This document shows positions 13,166-22,471 of a stretch of DNA of 37,335 nucleotides, piece by piece. Positions within the stretch are counted from its first letter, which is position 1; each line of letters opens with the position of its first letter. Location: the IMG/VR virus record IMGVR_UViG_3300044701_000242, positions 1-37,335 of that record. The stretch is one strand, 5' to 3'. The notes beneath the pieces were generated by a model, which did not search any database, was not told the origin of the DNA, and was given only the letters and a program-made list of their open reading frames with translations. This stretch comes from a virus. The position numbers and the translations under genes are program-made.

Positions 13166-13329
13166 GCTTGTTCTCCATCTGCGGGTTCGGGTGTATTGCC
13201 TTCAGCAAGCCATTCTAGGTAGGCTTGGTAATCACTATTGGCTTCTACCATTGGTATGCAAGCCCCATCAGATAAACGCCTGACAACTGCAACATTTTGT
13301 GTAATTGGGTTTTTAATTAACTTATACAT
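13162..13329 (-). CDS. 55-residue fibre-associated microprotein
   Basis: Open frame of 55 codons whose start directly follows the stop of the large fibre gene (TAA then ATG) and whose stop overlaps the next gene (ATGA). The motif [19 protein letters not shown] is the usual C-terminal signature of phage fibre or fibre-assembly proteins ([11 protein letters not shown]). It may be a detached fibre tail or assembly factor. Confidence 0.7.
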   Translation of the reverse strand: MYKLIKNPITQNVAVVRRLSDGACIPMVEANSDYQAYLEWLAEGNTPEPADGEQA

Positions 13330-16300
13330 TTATAACTCCGCGCTAAATTTAATTAGGTCTGTTGTTGCACCTGCAGTTTGACCAATAAGTGAATTGCCAA
13401 CTACCAAAGTATTTGAAACAACTCCTGAAATGAATATATTTCTTGGCGTTGGAAAAAGTGAACCTGATGATGTCCAAAAAAATGATGAAGTAAAAGTTTG
13501 GTTAGTCCAACTCCAACTTCCAGTAAGCGCAAATGTAGGTGCGGTTCGCATTTGTACTGGGAATTGATAAGCGGCATAACCTTGATTTACGCCCGTTGCA
13601 TTTCCTAAAAATGGAATTTCACCCGCGCCACCACCAATTTGTTGATAGTACCTTTGGCAAAGTTGAAACTCAGTCCCATAAGGTCGCACATCAAACGATG
13701 TTGCTATGTTGCCTTTTTCTAGTTGAACGCCTGTAATGTAAAAGGTTGCGTCTACAGTATTAGCCCAAGTGTTTGCACCAGTTGAACCCGTTGCCCCATC
13801 AGCATTAGCCGTTTGCCAAGAACCCGCAGAAATAAGCCTACCCGATTGTCCTGTTCCCATGTTCCAACGAATAAAGATTCCTGTTCCATTTGTTGTTAAC
13901 CACGTTCCAGTTGTATCACCACCAATGCTTACTGTTTTTAATTCCCAAGTATTTGCAGTATTAATAGTGTATTGAGCCGCATAAGACCTATTACCATCTG
14001 AATTACTTAACGAAAAAGAATAGATACCAATTACGCTTGAACGAACCCAAAATGACAATGTAACTATTGAAGCATTAGAAGTTCCAAAACCTAAATCAAA
14101 ACAATTTAAACCTTCAATTTTTTGTCCAAAAAAACTGTATGTTGGCGATGCTGATGCCGTTGTATTCGTCAACAACAAACTATTTATAAATCCTGCGGGC
14201 GCAGTTGTTGATTGAACAGATGTAAAAACATTACCCGAATAATAATTTATGTATCTGTCAACCGAATAATCTCCGCCACCAGTAATAGTTGGACTTGCAC
14301 CTCTTTGTGAAATTGTCATTGCACCATTGATGATTCGGTTGCGGAATCCGACAGTCATGCCCGTATTGAAATACGCATCGCCATTTTGGTAAGCCAATGA
14401 ACCTAAATATTGATTTAATGGGATTTCATTAGGTGCGCTACCAATATCGGATTGCGTAACTACTGCAACGCCATTTTCAGTTAGCGTTGTAAAGTTACCC
14501 GTACTTGGCGTTGTGTTACCAATTGCGGGCGGGCTAGATAAATTAAGCGTACCGCCTAAAGTTAAATTGCCTGATGTTGTAACAGTTCCCGACAATGAAA
14601 TGCCGCTAACCGTTCCTGTACCGCCAACGCTTGTTACCGTACCTAATGGGTTTGCCGCCCAAGATGTATCCGTACCATCGGTTGTAAGGTACTTACCATT
14701 GTTACCCGTTTGGCTTGGCACTAAAGCATTAAACGCCGCGTTAGCCGTAGTCTGACCCGTACCGCCATTAGCGATAGCAACCGTACCTGTAACATTTGCG
14801 GCATTGCCTGAAATGTTGCCTGTTACTTGCGACCCTGCCAAACTTAAAGAACTTAAAGTTGTTAGCGTTGCATTGCTTGATGCGGTAATGTTTGCCGCCG
14901 TGCCTGTCGTATTTTGATTTAGCGTTGGTACATCACCCGCAACGATTGCCGCAAGTGCCGTATTAGTTCCATCTGAACGCAAATAATAGCCTGATGTTTG
15001 CGTACCCGACAACGCGGTAATAGCCGTTGCCGCCGTTGTTTGCCCTGTACCGCCGTTAGCAATTGACAATGTACCCGTAACGCCCGTTGTAAGTGGTAAG
15101 CCAGTTGCGTTGGTTAAAGTAGCCGATGTAGGCGTACCAAGCAAAGGCGTAACCAATGTTGGGCTTGTAGATAGAACTACCGAACCAGTACCCGTAGAAG
15201 TTGTAACGCCCGTACCGCCTGAAGCAACGCCAATTGCGGTAGATGCGGTAACAGTTGTAAACGCACCCGATGATGGCGTTGTGCTACCGATAGCAGTTGC
15301 ATCAATAGTGCCGCCATTTATATCCGCAGTATCAGCAATCAAATTGTCAATGTTGCCTGTACCCGTCAAATACAAATTACGCCACTCGTGACCTGTTCTA
15401 CCCAAGTCATAAGCGTTGTCAGTAGCGGGTTCTAAATCTGAATTTACTCGACCATTAAAAGTAACAGTATCAGTATTTGATGAACCAAGCGTAGCGTTAT
15501 CGTTAACAACCAAAGTTGTTGCCGTAACCGTTGTTCCCGTTACTGTTGATGGCGTAGTTGCGCCAATGGTTGTACCGTTAATTGAACCGCCTGTAATGGC
15601 TACAGAACTTGCATCTTGCGTTGCAATAGTGCCAAGCCCAAGATTTGTTCGCGCATCAGGGGCGGTGCTTGCACCCGTTCCACCATCAGCAATAGCCAAA
15701 TCGGTAATGCCCGTGATGCTACCGCCTGTGATGGCAACGCTATTTGCGTTTTGGGTTGACATTGTGCCAAGCCCTGATACTTGCGTATTGGCAATAGCAA
15801 TCGTTACATCAGATGCCGCGGTTAGTTGACCCTGACCATTTACTGTAAATGTAGGTACTGCGCTTGCAGTTCCATAAGGCGCGGCGGTAACGGTTGTATT
15901 AGCGATTGAAAGGGTGCGGTTGGCGGCTAGGCTACCACCACCACTTAAACCCGTTCCCGCGCTGATTGTTAGGCTTGTAGGCGGTGCGCCAACATCGGTG
16001 TTAGACAAAACAACAACGCCCGTGTAGCCGTTAACGCTTGCCACTTGGTCGGTGTTATCAATCTTTTCCCATGCCGTACCGTTGTAGATTGCCCAATCGC
16101 CTACCAACCAATCGGTTACACCGTTAAGGTTTGTATTGCCCGCAACGGAAACAACATAATAATAACCTTTGCTACCAACGCTAGATACAAGCGTAGGCGT
16201 ATTGGTTGATGCGTTCCATGCGCCTTGGTAACTTACGCCGCCCTGAATACTTGCAGGGATTTGCGACAAAGGTACAGTACCGCCCGCATCTAGCGTAGCA

Positions 16301-18180
16301 ACGCCTAAAGCAACGCCCGCGTTCAATACTGCCGCACTACCCAAGCCAAGATTAGAACGCGCATCAGGGGCGTTAGATGCGCCTGTACCGCCATCAGCAA
16401 TGGCTAGGTCTGTAATGCCTGTGATGCTTCCACCCGTAATAGTTACGGCATTGGAATTTTGCGTTGACATCGTACCCAAACCCGATATTTGAGTATTTGC
16501 AATTGCAATTGGGGTTGCCGCCAATGCGGTTAACTGACCTTGTGCATTTACTGTAGCCGTAAGGGTGTTAGATGCAGAACCAAATGCACCCGCCGTTACC
16601 GTTGTATTGGCAATGTCGATTGTGCGGTTAGCAGATAAATCACCGCCGCCCGAAAGCCCCGTACCCGCGGTAATGGTTGTTGCTTGGTTAGCCGCGTTAA
16701 GGTTTGTTCTTGCCCCTGCCGCATCGCTTGCGCCCGTGCCGCCATCAGCAACCGCCAAATCTGTAATGCCAGTAATTGTGCCGCCCGTTATCGCAACCGC
16801 ATTAGCGTTTTGCGTTGACATAGTACCAAGCCCCGAAATTTGGGTATTGGTAATAGCAATAGGCGTATCGGCTAAAACAGTTAGTTGACCTTGTGCATTA
16901 ACCGTTGCCGTTAGCGTTTTAGATGCCGCACCATAAGCCGCCGCGGTAACGCCCGTATTTGTGATGCTGAAACTACGATTAGCCGTAAGGTCGCCGCCGC
17001 CCGACAAACCAGTTCCCGCGGTCAGCGTTAAGGCTTGGTCAGCGGCGTTAAGGTTAGTTCTTGCGCCCGCCGCGGTTGTTGCGCCTGTACCGCCGTTGTC
17101 TAAATCTAATGTGCCGCTTAGTGTGATTGTGCCGCTTGTGGTAACTGGCCCACCGCTAAAGGACAAACCCGTAGTGCCGCCCGATACATCAACCGATGTA
17201 ACCGTACCACCACCATCCGTTACCCATTCCAAACCCGTAGCCGTGCCATCTAAACCAAGGCGTTTGTTTGCGTTGCCTGTGTACGATGGCAATAGATTAA
17301 CCATTGCACCCGCCGCGGTGCTTGAACCAGTACCGCCATCAGCAACGGCAAGGTCGGTGATTCCTGTAATAGTGCCGCCAGTAATAGAAACGCTTGATGC
17401 GTTTTGTGTAGAAATCGTACCTAAACCCAAATTAGTTCGTGCATCAGCGGCATTACTAGCACCAGTACCGCCATCGGCTACGGCAAGGTCAGTAATCCCC
17501 GTAATGCTACCGCCCGTGATAGCAACGCTACTTGCATCTTGTGTAGCAATAGTGCCTAAACCTAAGTTAGTACGCGCACCGCTTGCAGTAGATGATGCAG
17601 TACCACCATTGGCAAGGGGCAATACGCCAGTAATATCTGCGGTAGAAATATCTAGTAAATCCCAAGATGTATTTGTTCCATCGGTTTTAAGATATTTTCC
17701 CGTATTAGTTGTTTGGCTAGGGGCAAGCGCATTAAAACTTGCGTTAGCAGTAGTTTGCCCCGTACCGCCGTTGACGATGGGCAATGTACCCGTAATATCG
17801 GCGGTAGAAATGTCTAGCAAATCCCAAGCGGAATTAGTGCCATCAGTTTTAAGGTACTTGCCTGTATTGCCTGTTTGCGTAGGCGCAAGGGCGTTAAAAC
17901 CCGCGTTGGCGGTAACTTGTCCCGTACCGCCTAAGTTAACGGGAACGGTAGTTAAACTGATTGTTGAACCGTTTACAACAATTGGCGATGTTCCAACATA
18001 TTGAATTGTGCTGATTGGGCCAACCGTGTCGGTAGTGCCATCAGAAAAAGTAAAAATAAGGTACAACGAACCATCTATAACAACGGGTTCAACATCCGTT
18101 ACGCCGCGACCCGCAACGCCCCTGTCAACGCGAACAATAAGGTTGTTACCGTCAACTACAACAACTTTAGAAATAGCCAT
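13330..18180 (-). CDS. Giant repetitive tail fibre
   Basis: 1616 residues from ATG 18180 with AAGGGG eight bases upstream. Residues about 60-1200 are a Gly/Thr/Ala/Ser/Asn-rich shaft of at least three interleaved repeat types: ITGITDLAxADGGTGAS (5 copies), AGTGLSGGGxL-AN (3 copies) and GGTGQxTANAxFNAL units. From about residue 1277 the FRNRIINGAMTISQRG motif begins a tip domain typical of receptor-binding fibres in aquatic phages, ending QLCQRYYQQIGG and a variable knob. Likely a trimeric side or central fibre. The repeats make long antisense frames that are not genes. Confidence 0.88.
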   Translation of the reverse strand: MAISKVVVVDGNNLIVRVDRGVAGRGVTDVEPVVIDGSLYLIFTFSDGTTDTVGPISTIQYVGTSPIVVNGSTISLTTVPVNLGGTGQVTANAGFNALAPTQTGNTGKYLKTDGTNSAWDLLDISTADITGTLPIVNGGTGQTTANASFNALAPSQTTNTGKYLKTDGTNTSWDLLDISTADITGVLPLANGGTASSTASGARTNLGLGTIATQDASSVAITGGSITGITDLAVADGGTGASNAADARTNLGLGTISTQNASSVSITGGTITGITDLAVADGGTGSSTAAGAMVNLLPSYTGNANKRLGLDGTATGLEWVTDGGGTVTSVDVSGGTTGLSFSGGPVTTSGTITLSGTLDLDNGGTGATTAAGARTNLNAADQALTLTAGTGLSGGGDLTANRSFSITNTGVTAAAYGAASKTLTATVNAQGQLTVLADTPIAITNTQISGLGTMSTQNANAVAITGGTITGITDLAVADGGTGASDAAGARTNLNAANQATTITAGTGLSGGGDLSANRTIDIANTTVTAGAFGSASNTLTATVNAQGQLTALAATPIAIANTQISGLGTMSTQNSNAVTITGGSITGITDLAIADGGTGASNAPDARSNLGLGSAAVLNAGVALGVATLDAGGTVPLSQIPASIQGGVSYQGAWNASTNTPTLVSSVGSKGYYYVVSVAGNTNLNGVTDWLVGDWAIYNGTAWEKIDNTDQVASVNGYTGVVVLSNTDVGAPPTSLTISAGTGLSGGGSLAANRTLSIANTTVTAAPYGTASAVPTFTVNGQGQLTAASDVTIAIANTQVSGLGTMSTQNANSVAITGGSITGITDLAIADGGTGASTAPDARTNLGLGTIATQDASSVAITGGSINGTTIGATTPSTVTGTTVTATTLVVNDNATLGSSNTDTVTFNGRVNSDLEPATDNAYDLGRTGHEWRNLYLTGTGNIDNLIADTADINGGTIDATAIGSTTPSSGAFTTVTASTAIGVASGGTGVTTSTGTGSVVLSTSPTLVTPLLGTPTSATLTNATGLPLTTGVTGTLSIANGGTGQTTAATAITALSGTQTSGYYLRSDGTNTALAAIVAGDVPTLNQNTTGTAANITASSNATLTTLSSLSLAGSQVTGNISGNAANVTGTVAIANGGTGQTTANAAFNALVPSQTGNNGKYLTTDGTDTSWAANPLGTVTSVGGTGTVSGISLSGTVTTSGNLTLGGTLNLSSPPAIGNTTPSTGNFTTLTENGVAVVTQSDIGSAPNEIPLNQYLGSLAYQNGDAYFNTGMTVGFRNRIINGAMTISQRGASPTITGGGDYSVDRYINYYSGNVFTSVQSTTAPAGFINSLLLTNTTASASPTYSFFGQKIEGLNCFDLGFGTSNASIVTLSFWVRSSVIGIYSFSLSNSDGNRSYAAQYTINTANTWELKTVSIGGDTTGTWLTTNGTGIFIRWNMGTGQSGRLISAGSWQTANADGATGSTGANTWANTVDATFYITGVQLEKGNIATSFDVRPYGTEFQLCQRYYQQIGGGAGEIPFLGNATGVNQGYAAYQFPVQMRTAPTFALTGSWSWTNQTFTSSFFWTSSGSLFPTPRNIFISGVVSNTLVVGNSLIGQTAGATTDLIKFSAEL
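13900..18000 (-). repeat. Repeated coding units of the fibre shaft
   Basis: Approximate span of intragenic imperfect repeats encoding the shaft motifs. The copies are diverged at synonymous sites, so they are old rather than fresh duplications, but they still offer substrate for recombination and length change. Confidence 0.6.
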
Positions 18181-18192
18181 TTTCAAATCCCC

Positions 18193-18678
18193 TTAAAGTA
18201 CAGTAACACCATCCGAACGAACCAAGAACATTAAAAAGATAATGTCATCTTCGGCGGGCGTTGGAGAAGCGGCGGCAAATGAAATCTTAATTTTCCCCGT
18301 AAAGCAAACGGGGTTTTGTTCATCAATTTTTAGTTGAGGGTCGGTGTTAATTAAGCCCCAAGCCGTATCATCAATTACCAATGTAAAAGAACCCGCGGCG
18401 TTTACCTTATTGGTAATCGTTAGGTTGATAGGCGTAGGAACGGTAGCGTAGTTGGCTACATCAAACGATAACCCGTTGCGGGTATCAATCAAGTTTGAAA
18501 TTTGCCTACGCGCAATATCCGCGGTAATTGTTGCCGTAGATAGGTCAACTGGCGTACCCGCGATATTAAGAATTGTTATATTCCAATACCATCGTTGGTT
18601 ATAGACCAATTCGCCCGTAATTAGCGGGTTGTCAAATCCGCTTACTTGCGTAATGACATTCTTAGAAAATAAAGCCAT
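18193..18678 (-). CDS. Structural protein of the tail/fibre region, unknown function
   Basis: 161 residues, beta-rich (ITGELVYNQRWYWNITILNIAGTPVDL), ending DDIIFLMFLVRSDGVTVL. Proteins of this size and look precede long fibres in several siphoviruses and may be baseplate wedge or fibre-anchor pieces. Start MALFSKN; 12 bases separate its stop from the fibre ATG. Confidence 0.7.
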   Translation of the reverse strand: MALFSKNVITQVSGFDNPLITGELVYNQRWYWNITILNIAGTPVDLSTATITADIARRQISNLIDTRNGLSFDVANYATVPTPINLTITNKVNAAGSFTLVIDDTAWGLINTDPQLKIDEQNPVCFTGKIKISFAAASPTPAEDDIIFLMFLVRSDGVTVL

Positions 18679-18709
18679 GTTTAGCGTTCCCTATACATAG
18701 GTCGAACAT

Positions 18710-18723
18710 CCGCGTACCCGCGG
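18710..18723 (-). other. Short GC hairpin in an 85 bp gap
   Basis: CCGCG-TACC-CGCGG on the plus strand (stem 5 bp). The gap 18679-18763 codes for nothing I can see. No U-run follows, so it is not an intrinsic terminator; it might affect message stability. Confidence 0.3.
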
Positions 18724-18763
18724 GGAATTGGTATCTTATCTTGTTTAAATTTTAGCCGTTTAA

Positions 18764-19174
18764 TTAAATTGGGGCAACGGGAAAAACAACATTAAATGGG
18801 TAGCCGGATTGTTGCGGTATATCGCGTAGTTCTTGCCGGTAGGTTGCCCAAGCCGTTTGTTGTTCTGCGGTTAGCGGGTTGTTCGGTATCTGCGTCCAAT
18901 CGCTTGCGTACAACAATCTTTGCCGTTTAATAAGAACATCAGAAATTGCCATTGTTTCGTTTTCAACCCATTGCTTTGTAGTGAAATCAAAAACTGAATA
19001 TTGGCTAGGTTTAGGCGGTATTGCTATTGGCGATTCATTTTCAATGTAATAAGCAGAATCATCAATTGCGCCATCAATGTATGATTCGCCATCTTGTAGT
19101 TGCTCTTGAATATTAGTTGTTTGAACAATTCTAAGAATTTGTCCGCTATTTTGATTGTAAATTGTGTAACTCAT
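18764..19174 (-). CDS. Tail fibre assembly chaperone-like (Phage_tail_APC type)
   Basis: 136 residues. The C-terminal part has the assembly-chaperone pattern: RQRLLYASDWTQIPNNPLTA followed by WATYRQELRDIPQQ and a Pro-rich end. The N-terminal part (YNQNSGQILRIV) is a small beta domain. Presumably helps fold or attach the neighbouring fibre. It overlaps the tail tip gene by ATGA and its last part holds two CCGG sites, so its end lies in the imported block. Confidence 0.8.
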   Translation of the reverse strand: MSYTIYNQNSGQILRIVQTTNIQEQLQDGESYIDGAIDDSAYYIENESPIAIPPKPSQYSVFDFTTKQWVENETMAISDVLIKRQRLLYASDWTQIPNNPLTAEQQTAWATYRQELRDIPQQSGYPFNVVFPVAPI

Positions 19175-20664
19175 CGTTTTGTCTCAATTGCAAATAATGA
19201 ACGATTAGAAATCCCTGCATAATCTTGTAGAGTGCCTTGCGATGTTTGACTAAGAACTTGCAATCTATAAGTATAAGTTCCCGCTGATGGCGTATCGCTA
19301 TAAGACATTGATGGGTTAAAACCGCCTTGCATTAAAACGGTTGAATCTCTAACCAATCTAAATTGCGGACTAAACGAACCTTGGGTATCTCCATCTATAT
19401 AAATACCGGAAACGGGGCTACCGGATGAAGAAACATAAACTTGGCTTCCGTTAGTTGTTATTGATAATGTTTGTGCATCTTGATATGCGGTTGTAGTGTT
19501 TAAATATGTTGCGGATGTAAAAGCACTAGAAGTTAATGTTACGGCATTAGCATTGATGTTTCCGGTAGCAACAACATTACCGTTTAGCGACATTTGAGTG
19601 CCGTTAAAAGAAATGTTAGTTGTTGGATTACCAAACGCAAAGTTACCGGTTGAATAAAGTACCCCCCCCGAACCCGTCATCGTAGTACCGCTAATTGCCG
19701 CGGTATTTGCTTGGAATGTTCCGCTAACGGTTAGGCTACCGGTATTAGTAGATACGGCGGAAAGCGCGCCAACTTTTAGCGATGAAATGTAGGGGGTTGA
19801 CCAAAAGGTAGAAGTACCGTTGTAGATGGCATCCGCTTGGTACAAAGAATCATTGCTTGATGGGTTTGGATCATTTGCATACCAAGTAACATTAAATGCC
19901 GCGCCCCATACCGCGCTTGCTTGCGCACCCGTTGGGCGGTTATCGCCGGCTACCGTTACCGTTCCCGATACGGGCGTTGGGTTGCTTGCAATGCGCGCAT
20001 ACATAATTCTTGCCGATGCGCCGTTAGTACCATCCGTACCATCCGTACCATTTGTACCATCTGTTCCATCCGTACCATTTGTTCCATTAGTACCCGCGTA
20101 ACCCGAAACAATAATACTTGCCGTTGTCCAATTAATCGTTGTTGTTGTTGCGGTTGCCGATGCCGTTATAGGAACGGTTGCCGCATACAAAATATAGCCG
20201 GCGGTTGGGGCGGTAGTAATAGAGGTTGACCAACCGCTAGGGGCGGTATATGCGCCGGTTGCCCATGTATAGGTAGATGTACCGCTAATGGATGGCGTTG
20301 ATAGCGCCCATTGAAAAACAGTAGGGCGCGCCGTTTGAACGCCCGTAGTTCCGTTTGCGCCATCATCAACAATAGCCATTGTTATGGTTCTTGTAATGGC
20401 GCTTGCTAGGTTACTACCGTTAACAGTTAAAGAAGCGGTAACGCTAGTTGCCCCCGAATCGGGCGTAATAAGAATGGTAGATGCCGAGCCGGTTGTAGGC
20501 GTTGATCCCGTAATTGCCCATGCATATGTAGGCGATGTAACATTCTGCGTAACCGCCGTAAGCGTTACCGAAGATGGCGTAATAACGCCCGTGCTTGATT
20601 TGCTAAATGCGGTAAATCCGGATATATCGACAAGCGGACCGGCTTGCCCCGCGGGGGCTACCGG
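18804..20664. other. CCGG-rich island, probable imported segment
   Basis: Fourteen of the fifteen CCGG sites I can find in the window are here (18804, 18836, 19406, 19421, 19562, 19646, 19739, 19946, 20198, 20255, 20489, 20618, 20639, 20661); the other is at 31631. Two of the three GATC (19869, 20504) are here too. The block covers the C-terminal 500 or so residues of the tail tip protein and the end of the assembly chaperone. Confidence 0.7.
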
Positions 20665-22470
20665 ATTCCAAACAAATGCGCTACTTGCCGTACTTAAAGC
20701 AGATTGCCCAATTTCATTACCAACAAGGTAGGCAAAATAATACGTTCCCGTATTAATAATATTGTTTGTAAAAGTATAGTTAAAGTTGTTGCCAATAGGT
20801 TGGCTATTGCTTGAATTTGCCGATGCAAGTAATTTCCAATCCGATGCGGTAGGCGTTGCGCTTGTTGTAAAGAAAAGATTTACAAAAGTAACGCGCCCCG
20901 TAACGGGTATAAAAACTTGTACGCTAATATTTGGAACAACCGCGCTAGGGAAACCCGTAGCCGTTGGCGCGGTTAATGATGAAAAGAAAACGGGCGATGA
21001 TAAACCGCTATTTGGAATTGGCGTAAATTGCGTTATGTCTTGGTCATCATAAACTTGTGCGTTGTATTCGCTAAGTTCTAATTTAGCACCCAATGAACCA
21101 TCGGGTAATGATGCTTCGTTAACTTTCATTACGCGGAATAGTTTGCTTGCCCATCCGTAATCAGTATTGGTAACGCTAACTACATCGCCCGCATCTACTT
21201 GAATTCCGTAATAGGTAGTGCTAAAAGAAACAATTAAATCTTCGCGGGCTTGTTCCAACAAACGATTGGCAAGGTAATGCGCTTGCACCGAATCGTTAAC
21301 CATGTCGTAAGTAACTGAATACTTGTTAACGGGTTCGTTGGGATACAGTAAACCGCTAGGTGTTTCAATGTTTACAAATGCGGCTTGGTCGCGGTTTTCT
21401 TTAAACGGGAATCGCGCTTCAACTTGATTAATTGAACTTGTAATGTCGGTTGCACTAACGCGAATTTCGCCAATAATGTTGTTGTCATTAAAAGCATACG
21501 CGGTAGATTCTGCTTTGTTAATAACAATTGACCATTGACCCAACGCGGCGTTGTAGGTCATCCAAGAATCGCAAGATGAAATTATGCGGTCAATGTTACT
21601 TAATACAGTTTGCCCCGCATCTAACACGCCGTTAATTCGGTAACGCGGTTGCGTAGATGGTACGCCACTACTATTTGTAAATGTAATAATTTGGTCGCCA
21701 TAAGCATTTAACGCGGTTGCGCTTGTGCTATTAACAAACGCCGCATCTACCGCACCGCCGTAAACCGCGTTGGTCATGTAGTCATACCAAACATCGCCCG
21801 CTTTGGCTACGCCTGTTCCGTTTAGCGTATGCGCTACTTTAAATGTGATAGGTTGTAATTGTGTCGTATCAGCATCGCGGTTATAAATTAGTTTGACAAT
21901 GGCAAAGCCTAAACCATTCATTTGCCTTGTGCCTGTCCAACGCTGACCAACGGCAATATCAGAACCGCCCATAACCGTGCTAGGTGCTGATGCGCCGTTA
22001 GCGGATGTAATAGTACCGCCCGCGGTAGATGTATAAAGATTGATGTAAAGGTTGCCGCTAATTTTTGTATCTACATTTCCCGCTTCATCGGTAAGGCTAA
22101 CAACTTTAGTTAAATCTGAACCATCAAAAGTAATTTTTCTATCACCGTAGTACATATCTGCGGTATCAAAAGCAAATTGCCCGTTAGGGCTAATGCTTGA
22201 AATAGCCAAAACATAGTACATAGTTTTTTGGTCGGTTGTCAGCACCGCATCAACAAATGTGCCGCCCATGTACGCGTTGCCATAAACAATAGGAATAGCG
22301 TTAACCGCGCTTGGCGGTACTTGTTGCCTTACGCCCATGTCTTGTTGTTGTTCGGGGTTATCTGCAAAGGCACGGGTAACAACATAAGAAACGGCAAAGT
22401 TAACGGCAAAGGTTGCCATTGCCGTAGAAAAGCCAATTGCTTCTAAACCTATAATTAAACTTGTAACCAT
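19171..22470 (-). CDS. Tail tip / host-specificity protein (gpJ-like)
   Basis: 1099 residues from ATG 22470 (AGGGA upstream; the earlier in-frame start lies inside the GNAT gene). Residues 1-60 include a hydrophobic stretch, followed by the tip core (IPIVYGNAYMGGTFVDAV ... YYGIQVDAGDVVSVTN) common to gpJ/TipJ proteins. From about 590 come fibronectin/Ig-like beta domains, nine collagen-like triplets G-T-N/D (793-819), and a C-terminal domain. The 3' part of the gene (20664 downward) differs in short-palindrome use from the rest of the genome, which suggests a swapped receptor region. Confidence 0.88.
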   Translation of the reverse strand: MVTSLIIGLEAIGFSTAMATFAVNFAVSYVVTRAFADNPEQQQDMGVRQQVPPSAVNAIPIVYGNAYMGGTFVDAVLTTDQKTMYYVLAISSISPNGQFAFDTADMYYGDRKITFDGSDLTKVVSLTDEAGNVDTKISGNLYINLYTSTAGGTITSANGASAPSTVMGGSDIAVGQRWTGTRQMNGLGFAIVKLIYNRDADTTQLQPITFKVAHTLNGTGVAKAGDVWYDYMTNAVYGGAVDAAFVNSTSATALNAYGDQIITFTNSSGVPSTQPRYRINGVLDAGQTVLSNIDRIISSCDSWMTYNAALGQWSIVINKAESTAYAFNDNNIIGEIRVSATDITSSINQVEARFPFKENRDQAAFVNIETPSGLLYPNEPVNKYSVTYDMVNDSVQAHYLANRLLEQAREDLIVSFSTTYYGIQVDAGDVVSVTNTDYGWASKLFRVMKVNEASLPDGSLGAKLELSEYNAQVYDDQDITQFTPIPNSGLSSPVFFSSLTAPTATGFPSAVVPNISVQVFIPVTGRVTFVNLFFTTSATPTASDWKLLASANSSNSQPIGNNFNYTFTNNIINTGTYYFAYLVGNEIGQSALSTASSAFVWNPVAPAGQAGPLVDISGFTAFSKSSTGVITPSSVTLTAVTQNVTSPTYAWAITGSTPTTGSASTILITPDSGATSVTASLTVNGSNLASAITRTITMAIVDDGANGTTGVQTARPTVFQWALSTPSISGTSTYTWATGAYTAPSGWSTSITTAPTAGYILYAATVPITASATATTTTINWTTASIIVSGYAGTNGTNGTDGTDGTNGTDGTDGTNGASARIMYARIASNPTPVSGTVTVAGDNRPTGAQASAVWGAAFNVTWYANDPNPSSNDSLYQADAIYNGTSTFWSTPYISSLKVGALSAVSTNTGSLTVSGTFQANTAAISGTTMTGSGGVLYSTGNFAFGNPTTNISFNGTQMSLNGNVVATGNINANAVTLTSSAFTSATYLNTTTAYQDAQTLSITTNGSQVYVSSSGSPVSGIYIDGDTQGSFSPQFRLVRDSTVLMQGGFNPSMSYSDTPSAGTYTYRLQVLSQTSQGTLQDYAGISNRSLFAIETKR
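20014..20094 (-). repeat. Nine-unit 9 bp tandem repeat encoding a collagen-like tract
   Basis: Nine successive 9 bp units (mostly ATCCGTACC or ATTTGTACC on the plus strand) encode G-T-N, G-T-D and a final G-A-S in the tail tip protein. Triplet Gly-x-y tracts form trimeric collagen-like rods in phage tails. Unit number can change by slippage. Confidence 0.75.
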
Positions 22471-22471
22471 T

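Noticed and set aside
16961-18004. Long plus-strand open frame (347 codons) opposite the fibre gene
   Set aside because: Antisense shadow of the repeat-rich Gly/Thr fibre gene; the encoded Pro/Val/Ala runs mirror the repeats and no ribosome site or promoter precedes it.
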